Source of the DNA: Ignavibacteria bacterium
GTDB lineage: Bacteria > Bacteroidota > Ignavibacteria > Kapaibacteriales > UBA4661
Direction of reading: 5' to 3'
Length of the DNA stretch: 5,899 bases
Assembly: GCA_013298375.1 (NCBI GenBank)
Contig: JAAFHM010000312.1
Coordinates: 1-5,899 of the forward strand
In this document: positions 1 to 5,754 of the stretch, one piece after another
Numbering within the stretch: position 1 is the first letter of the stretch
How the letters are laid out: every line of letters starts with the position of its first letter
Program-made: the position numbers and the translations under genes
The notes under the pieces: model-generated
What the model saw: only the letters and a program-made list of their open reading frames with translations
Database searches by the model: none
What the model was told of the DNA's origin: nothing

Positions 1-1073
1 TGGCTGCCTTTGGTGGAACAGCCAAACTCGCCGTGCTTGCGGCATGGAAGAGCTACGGCGCAGTGCTTGTGTCCGCGTGTCTTGCCTCGCTCGTCACTAT
101 TTTGCTTCTGGATTGGCGTAGTGGGAATCTCTTCCAAAGCGGCTCCAATACGTCGTTTCGCGGGGGGAACGCTGGTGACATCGTTTCGCCTACAAACCCT
201 GTGTCGGGCGCTGCATCAGGTTTTGGCAATGCATCGGGGAATAATGCGGGGTTTGGGCAAAATCGGTATTTTGCCCAGAGTGGCGGACAACCTCGCTACG
301 GCGTAACGACCGACACCGTGCGTGAGCGCATCGTGATACGAGAAGTGGTGCGGTATGTGCCAATGACGGCTGGGCAGATGAGCGCTATTCCAGCGACGGA
401 CAATCTTGCTACAAACCAGCAAGAAAGCGCCTCCGACGATAATTCTTCCTTTGCCCCGCCAGCGTTGCAATCTGTTCCGCCGCGTAAGCAGTTGGGCGAT
501 GATATACTTGCTAAGGCAGTAACAGCAACGCGCACAGCACTACCAGACAATACGCTAAAATCAGCATCATCCGAAGAATCATTCGCCGATATTTTGCACC
601 GTTTCCGGCTTGGTGTGCGAGGTTTTACGGCACTTTCAATGCCTCCACCAACAATGGAGCCAAGCGCCACGCCATTTTTCAATAATGCCGCCCTCAGCCT
701 TCAATACGCCTTGTCGCCGAATCGTTTTATTGGCGTGGAAGTGGGGCAAGAAGCATTTTTCCAACGCTACCAAAGCACGGAAAACCAAGATACCTACACC
801 ATTACGCAATATCCCACGCAGTGGTGGGCTGGTCTGACCTATCGCTACAACTTCACGCCCGAAGAACTTTTTTCACCCTACGCCAGTGCTACTCTGGGCG
901 TGGCAACCTACGGCTTTCTGGGGCGCACACACATTGGCTGCACGTATTCGCCGGACGGCGTAACGCAGTTTTTGTTGGGCTTGGAGGCAAGTGCGCTGGT
1001 CTATGGGCATCAAGGCACGAATTATGTGTCGCCGAAGCTGGGTGTGACGTATGGGGTTTCGTTGCGGTGGTGA
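1..1073 (+). CDS. Membrane-anchored protein with C-terminal beta-barrel-like domain (5' partial)
   Basis: The reading frame is already open at the window edge (first full codon at 3), so the true start lies upstream; the GTG at 33 lies just before the membrane helix and is unlikely to be the start. The 356 visible residues end at TGA 1071-1073. In order they show: a hydrophobic segment at about 19-38, preceded by K8 and K16, that looks like a single membrane helix; a Gly/Asn/Ser/Gln-rich linker at about 40-100; a charged stretch with RERIVIREVVRYVP at 107-120; a Ser/Pro-rich linker to about 190; and a C-terminal part (about 195-356) of alternating aromatic/hydrophobic strands with many Tyr, Phe and Gly. 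The last strand, GVSLRW, ends on an aromatic residue, as is usual for outer-membrane barrels. An inner-membrane helix joined to an outer-membrane barrel is known from some Bacteroidota proteins encoded beside ECF sigma factors, where the N-terminus may act as an anti-sigma domain. That role is only inference here, because the N-terminal domain is outside the window. Confidence 0.8.
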   Translation, partial: AAFGGTAKLAVLAAWKSYGAVLVSACLASLVTILLLDWRSGNLFQSGSNTSFRGGNAGDIVSPTNPVSGAASGFGNASGNNAGFGQNRYFAQSGGQPRYGVTTDTVRERIVIREVVRYVPMTAGQMSAIPATDNLATNQQESASDDNSSFAPPALQSVPPRKQLGDDILAKAVTATRTALPDNTLKSASSEESFADILHRFRLGVRGFTALSMPPPTMEPSATPFFNNAALSLQYALSPNRFIGVEVGQEAFFQRYQSTENQDTYTITQYPTQWWAGLTYRYNFTPEELFSPYASATLGVATYGFLGRTHIGCTYSPDGVTQFLLGLEASALVYGHQGTNYVSPKLGVTYGVSLRW

Positions 1074-1114
1074 TAGCTTTTTCCGTATTTTTCTCATTAT
1101 TTTTGAAATGCTCT

Positions 1115-1891
1115 ATGAATAATCGTCTGTTTCTTTTCGCCGTAATGCTTATCCTATTCGGCTTTACAGCTCGTGCGCAGCAAGACAGCCTGACGCGATT
1201 TGTACGGCTTGGTATTTTTGGTTCGGCGGGGGCGAATTTTCATAATCCGGATTTCTTTGAGCCTGGAAACGCATCTGTAAGTATTACGGGTAGTTTACCC
1301 TTACCGCCGACCTTCGTCTATGAACCAGTTAATTCATTTGGTTGGTCAGTAGGTGGGCTCGTAGAACTGCCTATATCTGAGATACTTGGACTTTCCATCA
1401 GAGGGGCAATTACGCAAGTGGGCGTAACACTAACGGCAAAAGGAAATCGTTTAGCCTTGGGACCAGATTTTGCCACTTTGCAATTACCTTCGTTGAAGTA
1501 TTATACCATAGAGCCAGATATTATCATTCGTCCATTCGATGGACTGTGTCTATATCTAGGCACCCAATTTGGAGTTACCAACGACAAGCGAGCCAAAAGA
1601 ACATGGGTTCTTGGAACAGTGTCAACACGGGAATTCCAATTTGCTAATCTTGCTGATATGGTCATTGGGCTGTCGGGCGGCATTGGGTATGAACTACCAC
1701 TCGACCAGAAGAAACAGTGGTTATGCACCTTTGAGATATTTTACACACAATCCCTTAGTTCTCTTGTTCAAGATGTTAGGACACTCACAGATACACCCTT
1801 TGGAAGAACTTTTACTAAAGGTTCTTGGGGGCTCACAACCCTCCGCGCTGGTGTATCTTTGCGCTATGCGCCCTCTTCTACTGGAAAATAA
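1115..1891 (+). CDS. Outer-membrane beta-barrel protein (PorT-like), 258 aa
   Basis: I chose the ATG at 1115 because it begins a clear signal peptide: MNNR, a hydrophobic core (LFLFAVMLILFGF) and an Ala-Arg-Ala site predicting cleavage after residue 21. The frame is open further upstream, but only as an overlap with the preceding gene. The mature part is short alternating strands with turns, for example 28-41, 75-87, 91-107, 127-139, 144-154, about 181-195, 200-211 and 240-251. This fits a small barrel of about eight strands like the PorT/OMP_b-brl families. There is no OmpA-type peptidoglycan-binding domain. The last strand contains AGVSLRY, followed by a short polar tail. No Shine-Dalgarno is evident; the gene starts 41 bases after the previous stop and 64 bases precede the next gene, so cotranscription with both is plausible. 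Its first 48 residues closely match the truncated gene at 5755. The specific role is unknown; porin, structural or secretion-accessory roles all remain possible. Confidence 0.85.
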   Translation: MNNRLFLFAVMLILFGFTARAQQDSLTRFVRLGIFGSAGANFHNPDFFEPGNASVSITGSLPLPPTFVYEPVNSFGWSVGGLVELPISEILGLSIRGAITQVGVTLTAKGNRLALGPDFATLQLPSLKYYTIEPDIIIRPFDGLCLYLGTQFGVTNDKRAKRTWVLGTVSTREFQFANLADMVIGLSGGIGYELPLDQKKQWLCTFEIFYTQSLSSLVQDVRTLTDTPFGRTFTKGSWGLTTLRAGVSLRYAPSSTGK

Positions 1892-1946
1892 CATCTACTC
1901 AAAAACGGACTTTCCAAAGAACACATTCAATACCATAATTCCCATT

Positions 1947-1951
1947 GGAGG
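1947..1951 (+). promoter_or_regulatory. Shine-Dalgarno of the kelch lipoprotein gene
   Basis: GGAGG lies four bases before the ATG at 1956. It fixes the start of the kelch gene, whose frame is open back to 1569 within the preceding gene. It is the strongest ribosome binding site in the window. Confidence 0.75.
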
Positions 1952-1955
1952 CACT

Positions 1956-3185
1956 ATGCGAATCCCTATTCATACTCTCATCAGCCGCCGTATCTCCTAC
2001 GGCGGTCTGTCGTTATTCGTTGTTTTTCTTGCGCTGGCACTGCAAAGCTGCAAAGCACCGACCGAATGCGATATACCACGACAAAAGGAGCGCCTAACAA
2101 GCAGAGCATGGAAAGTGCTGGGCAATCTCCGCGAGGGGCGTAATTACTTCGAGGCGCAACCCATAAGCAGTTCGGAAGGACTTGTTATGGGCGGTTATGC
2201 AAACGGCACCCATCCTCTGAACGGCACTCCCTCGCGCAGCTGCGAAATTATCAATGCTGACCAAAAAACCATCACGCTTGCGGAAGCTATGAACGTTGCC
2301 CACGCGGAAACGGTCTCTTTGCTCACGGCGGACTCCAACGTCGTTATTCTTTCCGGCATGAGCGACAACGGCGTTCTCACGCCATCGTGCGAAATATTTG
2401 ACCGCCGAACGCGCTCCTGGCGGGTTGTGGGAACGCTACTTTTAGCACGACGACAGCACACGGCGCTTTTCATCAACACTGACGAAATCTTGGTTGTAGG
2501 CGGTCGGGACGAATCGGTAACAATTACCGCTTCCGCAGAAATCTTCAACATTCGCACGGGCAGAAGCCGCCGCGTGGCAGATTTTCCCGTTGCGTTCTGT
2601 ATCGGCACGTGTGGTATTGCCGAGAACGGTGATGTTTTGGTGATGGGCGGCAATGGTCAGGGATTTGGCAGCGTCCGCAGCCGTGCGGTCTGCCGCTTCA
2701 ATCGGACAAATGAAACATGGGAGACCGTCAGCACCTTGCCGGAATCGCTTGCTGCCACGTCTGCCGTCAAGATGTCCGACGGGCGCTTAGGGATTTTTTA
2801 CGGGCAGACCGATGACGATGAGAATACTGGCTGGATGGCATCCAACGCGGTCTATACCGAGCGCCAATCAACATTCTCCGCCGCCAGCACCTCGCCGACA
2901 AAACGATATTGGGCGACTGTGTCGGAGTGGAATCAAGATTCTTTGCTCATTGTCGGCGGTTTTGAAAGCGGTTCGTTGACCCCAAGAGCACTCAACACCG
3001 CAGAATGGTTTGATGTTCGGCAGCAACGAATTTTTCCCGCACCTGATATGCTCACGCCTCGCAGCTACGCACATTCGCTCTCGTTGCCGCGCAGCACCGA
3101 AGGCAACCGCACCCCACGTGTACTGGCTATTTCGGGCTTTTCTTCGTGGACAGGCTCGACGACGAGTGTTGAGGTCTTGGAGTAG
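1956..3185 (+). CDS. Kelch-repeat beta-propeller lipoprotein, 409 aa
   Basis: The start at 1956 is supported by the GGAGG four bases upstream and by the signal sequence it opens. That sequence has basic residues R11 and R12, a hydrophobic core at about 18-29 and a lipobox-like LQSC with the candidate lipidated cysteine at C32. Gln at -2 is unusual, but Leu at -3 and Ser at -1 fit signal peptidase II. From about residue 51 to the end I read seven kelch-like units. Each has a W- or L-containing opening strand, a hydrophobic strand ending in GG or a variant (79-80, 133-134 SG, 182-183, 231-232, 282-283 YG, 334-335, 393-394 SG), and a strand like S-x-E-I-F-D. Units are about 49-59 residues apart. 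Seven units would form one closed propeller and fill the whole mature protein. Kelch propellers commonly bind proteins or sugars; no catalytic residues are evident. A membrane-anchored binding protein is likely, ligand unknown. Confidence 0.85.
   Translation: MRIPIHTLISRRISYGGLSLFVVFLALALQSCKAPTECDIPRQKERLTSRAWKVLGNLREGRNYFEAQPISSSEGLVMGGYANGTHPLNGTPSRSCEIINADQKTITLAEAMNVAHAETVSLLTADSNVVILSGMSDNGVLTPSCEIFDRRTRSWRVVGTLLLARRQHTALFINTDEILVVGGRDESVTITASAEIFNIRTGRSRRVADFPVAFCIGTCGIAENGDVLVMGGNGQGFGSVRSRAVCRFNRTNETWETVSTLPESLAATSAVKMSDGRLGIFYGQTDDDENTGWMASNAVYTERQSTFSAASTSPTKRYWATVSEWNQDSLLIVGGFESGSLTPRALNTAEWFDVRQQRIFPAPDMLTPRSYAHSLSLPRSTEGNRTPRVLAISGFSSWTGSTTSVEVLE
2106..3182 (+). repeat. Seven kelch-like units (protein-level repeat)
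   Basis: Units begin at about residues 51, 104, 153, 202, 254, 305 and 358 of the lipoprotein. Conserved points are the glycine pair after a run of aliphatic residues and the downstream strand: SCEIIN, SCEIFD, SAEIFN, AVCRFN, NAVYTE, TAEWFD, SVEVLE. The units are diverged at the DNA level, so the duplications are old. Unit boundaries were placed by eye. Confidence 0.7.
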
Positions 3186-3202
3186 TTTTTACGTGATACT
3201 CC

Positions 3203-3230
3203 ATTTTGCACGCATCATTTTTCGGAGTTT
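3203..3230 (+). repeat. Leader-like sequence, copy 1 (no gene directly downstream)
   Basis: These 28 bases align with 5727-5750 with one substitution and insertions of three bases and one base: ATTTTG, C/T, ACGCA, then a T-run and GGAGTTT. At 5727-5750 the sequence sits directly before a start codon and supplies its ribosome binding site. Here no start codon follows at a useful distance. It may be a remnant of a lost gene's leader or a chance match in AT-rich DNA. Confidence 0.4.
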
Positions 3231-3277
3231 GCCTACACATTTTTTCGCAAGAAATTTTTTTCATTTTTCGTATCTAG

Positions 3278-3347
3278 TCAGGTAGGCGTTTTGCTCTTTT
3301 GTTAAAATCTGGGCCAAAACTTGCAATAAGCTCTGAAAATTACCTGA
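3278..3347 (+). repeat. Nested inverted repeats, possible RNA structure
   Basis: The outer arms are exact: TCAGGTA at 3278-3284 and TACCTGA at 3341-3347, extendable in RNA by G-U and A-U pairs on the outside. Inside lies a second pair, GTTTTG at 3288-3293 and CAAAAC at 3315-3320. The loops are long and the inner arms AT-rich, so stability is uncertain. It could be a 3' end structure of the kelch transcript, a leader of the next gene, or chance. Confidence 0.3.
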
Positions 3348-3362
3348 TTTTTTACGATTCCT

Positions 3363-3394
3363 ATTGCCGTTTTTACAAAATCATCTAAGTTTTG
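3363..3394 (+). promoter_or_regulatory. Possible Bacteroidota-type promoter for the Asp-box gene
   Basis: ATTG at 3363-3366 is followed after 19 bases by TA, three bases, then TTTG (3386-3394). The known Bacteroidota pattern is TTTG, about 19 bases, then TAnnTTTG, so this copy has one extra base in the -7 box and an imperfect -33 box. It would start transcription about 90 bases before the ATG at 3493. Similar matches arise by chance in AT-rich DNA. Confidence 0.2.
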
Positions 3395-3492
3395 GAGAAA
3401 TTGGAATAATGACAATAGAAAAAGTATCGAAATTTATCAAAAAACGCCAATATTTAGACCTGACCAGTTACCATTTTTCACACACACCTTCT

Positions 3493-5658
3493 ATGAAAAC
3501 CTCTCTGCTCTTTCGTTCTCGTGCCGCCGTGCGCTGTGGCGTGGTGTTGGCGCTTCTTTGCATGACATTCACACAAGGACACAGCCAAGCGCTCCAATGG
3601 GAGCAGACGAATGGTCCGTATGGTGGGAATGTTTATTCTTTTACCGTAATTGGAACGACAGTTCTTGCTTCGACACAAAATGGCATTTTTCGCTCTACAG
3701 ATAATGGCGTAAACTGGACACCAGTGATCATAGGCACGGCAAATCTCAGCGTTAGTTCCTTCGCTGTAAGCGGAACAATGCTTTATGCCTCCACCAACGG
3801 CGGACTATATCGTTCGGCAGATAATGGCATATCGTGGACTATCGCAAATGCTAATTCCACAAGTACACCGACTAATACATCCGTTTTTTCTCTTGTTGTG
3901 AATGGCACAACGTTCTTTGGTATAGACTACGACCCAGTTCGAGGTATTCGACACCCCAATGTCTTGCGCTCAACTAATAACGGTGCAACGTGGATCCAAG
4001 CAAATGCAGGATTGCCAGCGAGTGTGTATTACATCAACTCCCTTGCTGTTAGCGGTACAACAATATTTGCTGGGACAAACGTAGGTGTCTTTCGTTCAAT
4101 AGATAATGGTGCAAACTGGACATCAGCAAGTACGGGACTCACTGATAGTTTCGGAGTATATGTATATCAACTTATTGTCAGTGGAACAACTCTTGTTGCC
4201 TTAACAAATAATGGTATATTTCGTTCTACGAACAGCGGCGATAGCTGGGTAAAATTCGGTCCAAATATCCCAAATTTTATATGGTCTTTTACCATGAGTG
4301 GTACCACAATGTTTGCGGGAACACGTCGGCTCAATGAAGTTTTTGGTTCAACAGATAAGGGAGTTTTCAGGTCAATAGATAACGGTGTAACGTGGAATCC
4401 CGTCAACGTCGGCTTAACAAATATGTTTGTGCGTTCACTTGCGGTAAGCGGCAATACAATACTTGCAGGTACGGATGGCGGCGGCATTTGCCGCTCTACT
4501 GATAATGGCGCGACGTGGACACAATCAACCCCAAATAAACCGTATATACCTGTTACAGCCTTTGCCGTCAATGGGACAACATTATTTGCGGGAGCATTCG
4601 AGTGTGGTGTGTTTCGTTCGACTAATAACGGCACACAATGGTCGTCGTCAAGTGTGGGCTTGCCGTTAGATTCTAATATTGCTCTCGCAGCAAATGGAAC
4701 TGCAATCTTTGTAAGCGAACTGAGCGGAGTTTTCCGCTCATTGGATAATGGTGCAACGTGGACGCGGTCAGATAAAGGTCTTGAAAAGGCATTCGTCACT
4801 ACACTCGCTACAAACGGAATGACGATATTTGCAGGAACTTATAGGCAGGGTGTTTTCCGCTCAACGGACAATGGTGCAACATGGGCGCAGGTTAATTTAG
4901 GTACTTCAAATATTGGTGTATTTTCGTTCGCTGTCAATGGGATGAATATATTTGCTGGCACAGGTAACGGTGTTTTCCGCTCGACTGACAATGGCGTAAA
5001 TTGGAGCTTAATCGGTACAAACAATACAGGCTTCGTTGATAAATATGTTCGACTTCTGGGAATGAACGGCACTACTCTTTTTGCTGGAACATCTAACGGA
5101 ATATTCCGCTCCAGCGACTTTGGCACGACATGGATAGCAGCAAATACTGGGCTGCCAAATCAAGCCAATGCCCAGTCTTTTGCCATCAGCGGCACAAATA
5201 TTTTTGTAGGTATATTTGGAAGCGGTGTTTTTCGCTCCAGCGATAACGGTACGACGTGGACGCAAGAAAGTACAGGATTATCAAATACATATGTCTACAC
5301 CCTTGCAGCGAGCGGCACAAATTTGTTTGCAGGAACAGACAACGGGATTTTCCGCGCTCCACTCTCCGGCATCACTGCCGTCCAAGAGCAGCCCTCACCA
5401 TCTCCTATTCTCACCCAATATCCCAACCCCTTCACCACCCAGACCACGCTCGAATACGACCTTCCCGCACCGCAGCACGTCCGCCTCGCGCTCTATTCTC
5501 CACTTGGGCAAGAGTTGATGACGCTCGTGGACGAATGGCAGCAAGCAGGACGGCATAGCGTTTCGGCGGATATGAGTAGTTTTGCTAGTGGCGTGTATGT
5601 TGCTCGTCTGCAAGCGGGAGCGGTGGCGCAGGCGTTGCTGTTGCGGCTGGTGAAGTAA
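3493..5658 (+). CDS. Secreted Asp-box (BNR-like) beta-propeller protein with T9SS sorting domain, 721 aa
   Basis: The ATG at 3493 begins a signal peptide: MKTSLLFRSR, a hydrophobic core at about 14-26, and likely cleavage near residues 31-33. An in-frame ATG at 3409, with a GGAG 11 bases before it, would add 28 polar residues ahead of the signal and is less likely, though not excluded. Residues 46-626 hold 14 repeat units around the motif G-V-F-R-S-T-D-N-G-A-T-W. This is the Asp-box (S-x-D-x-G-x-x-W) of BNR, sortilin and Ycf48-type propellers. Thirteen copies are complete and the last (618-626) has lost its core. No sialidase active-site arginine triad or FRIP-like motif is seen, so an enzyme role is not supported. 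Residues about 640-721 are a type A T9SS sorting domain: YPNPF at 643-647, Y655 and LP at 657-658, LYSPLGQE at 667-674, SGVY at 699-702 and a terminal K. The protein should cross the outer membrane through T9SS and be released or attached at the surface. Its ligand is unknown. Confidence 0.88.
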   Translation: MKTSLLFRSRAAVRCGVVLALLCMTFTQGHSQALQWEQTNGPYGGNVYSFTVIGTTVLASTQNGIFRSTDNGVNWTPVIIGTANLSVSSFAVSGTMLYASTNGGLYRSADNGISWTIANANSTSTPTNTSVFSLVVNGTTFFGIDYDPVRGIRHPNVLRSTNNGATWIQANAGLPASVYYINSLAVSGTTIFAGTNVGVFRSIDNGANWTSASTGLTDSFGVYVYQLIVSGTTLVALTNNGIFRSTNSGDSWVKFGPNIPNFIWSFTMSGTTMFAGTRRLNEVFGSTDKGVFRSIDNGVTWNPVNVGLTNMFVRSLAVSGNTILAGTDGGGICRSTDNGATWTQSTPNKPYIPVTAFAVNGTTLFAGAFECGVFRSTNNGTQWSSSSVGLPLDSNIALAANGTAIFVSELSGVFRSLDNGATWTRSDKGLEKAFVTTLATNGMTIFAGTYRQGVFRSTDNGATWAQVNLGTSNIGVFSFAVNGMNIFAGTGNGVFRSTDNGVNWSLIGTNNTGFVDKYVRLLGMNGTTLFAGTSNGIFRSSDFGTTWIAANTGLPNQANAQSFAISGTNIFVGIFGSGVFRSSDNGTTWTQESTGLSNTYVYTLAASGTNLFAGTDNGIFRAPLSGITAVQEQPSPSPILTQYPNPFTTQTTLEYDLPAPQHVRLALYSPLGQELMTLVDEWQQAGRHSVSADMSSFASGVYVARLQAGAVAQALLLRLVK
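3622..5370 (+). repeat. Fourteen Asp-box units (protein-level tandem repeat)
   Basis: Motif starts in the protein are residues 64, 104, 156, 198, 241, 290, 331, 372, 412, 453, 493, 536, 578 and 618. Most spacings are 40-43 residues; those before units 3 and 6 are longer (52 and 49). Between motifs a strand resembling S-x-A-V-x-G-T-T-x-F-A-G-T recurs. Units 9-11 share stretches of DNA such as GTTTTCCGCTC, while the others differ at many silent sites. This implies mostly old duplication with some later copying or gene conversion. Confidence 0.85.
5356..5658 (+). other. T9SS sorting-domain module with distinct base composition
   Basis: This stretch encodes the end of repeat 14, a Pro/Ser linker (QEQPSPSP at 631-638) and the sorting domain. 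By hand count, 5341-5640 is about 59% G+C (177 of 300), while 4861-5160 in the repeats is about 44% (132 of 300). The change falls at the domain boundary and the frame runs through without a break. Confidence 0.6.
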
Positions 5659-5726
5659 GATTTTCTTTACACCCATTACCTATTGCTGACGGTGTATAAC
5701 GGCGGATTGTAAGCCATATTCTTTGT

Positions 5727-5750
5727 ATTTTGTACGCATTTTTGGAGTTT
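5727..5750 (+). repeat. Leader-like sequence, copy 2
   Basis: This is the counterpart of 3203-3230. It differs by one substitution and two small deletions. It ends in GGAGTTT, which contains the ribosome binding site of the gene at 5755. Confidence 0.4.
5744..5747 (+). promoter_or_regulatory. Shine-Dalgarno of the downstream barrel gene
   Basis: GGAG lies seven bases before the ATG at 5755, a normal spacing that supports that start. The paralogue at 1115 lacks it, having GAAATG in the comparable region. Confidence 0.65.
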
Positions 5751-5754
5751 TTCT

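Larger units (their letters stand above)
3186..3492. other. Intergenic region, 307 bases, AT-rich
   Basis: There is no convincing gene here. The region holds T-rich tracts (about 3238-3270), a leader-like sequence at 3203-3230 also seen before the gene at 5755, nested inverted repeats between 3278 and 3347, and a weak promoter-like pair at 3363-3394. The downstream reading frame extends back to a TTG at 3364 and an ATG at 3409, but the residues this would add do not look like part of a signal peptide. No classic hairpin-plus-T-run terminator is visible after the kelch gene. Confidence 0.6.
5659..5754. other. Spacer between Asp-box gene and downstream barrel gene
   Basis: These 96 bases contain a six-base inverted repeat, TACACC at 5668-5673 and GGTGTA at 5691-5696, with a 17-base loop and no T-run, so it is not a convincing terminator. 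The last 30 bases resemble the leader of the gene at 1115: both have GTATTT exactly 30 bases before the ATG and share CTATGAA at the start codon. Confidence 0.5.

Noticed and set aside
296..682. Minus-strand open frame opposite the first gene
   Set aside because: It has no domain-like character and lies wholly within a well-supported coding region on the other strand.
1098..1105. Exact TAnnTTTG (-7 type) match before the barrel gene at 1115
   Set aside because: It lies only about ten bases before the start codon, has no good -33 partner, and the same word occurs inside the coding sequence near 1213.
821..1114. In-frame extension upstream of the barrel gene at 1115
   Set aside because: It would overlap the preceding gene by more than 250 bases and bury the signal peptide in the interior of the protein.
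1569..1955. In-frame extension upstream of the kelch gene
   Set aside because: The extension overlaps the barrel gene. The GGAGG and lipoprotein signal at 1956 give a clear start.
1968..2000. Arg-Arg in the kelch signal sequence as a Tat motif
   Set aside because: The residues after the pair (I-S-Y) do not fit S-R-R-x-F-L-K, and a lipobox-like site explains the signal better.
3010..3285. Small open frame overlapping the kelch gene end and running into the gap
   Set aside because: It begins inside the kelch gene in another frame and continues into T-rich intergenic DNA, giving a Phe-rich product with no recognisable features or binding site.
4167..4799. Long open frame on the minus strand (210 codons) across the Asp-box region
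   Set aside because: Its product is just the repeat motif read in reverse complement (recurring VxPLSxERxTP). It stays open because the same codons recur on the + strand. It has no signal, domain or binding site of its own.
3493..5658. Reading the Asp-box protein as a sialidase
   Set aside because: Asp-boxes occur in many non-enzymatic propellers. The arginine triad and FRIP-like motif of sialidases are not seen.
5668..5696. Inverted repeat TACACC/GGTGTA after the Asp-box gene as a terminator
   Set aside because: The stem is only six base pairs with a 17-base loop and no T-run follows.
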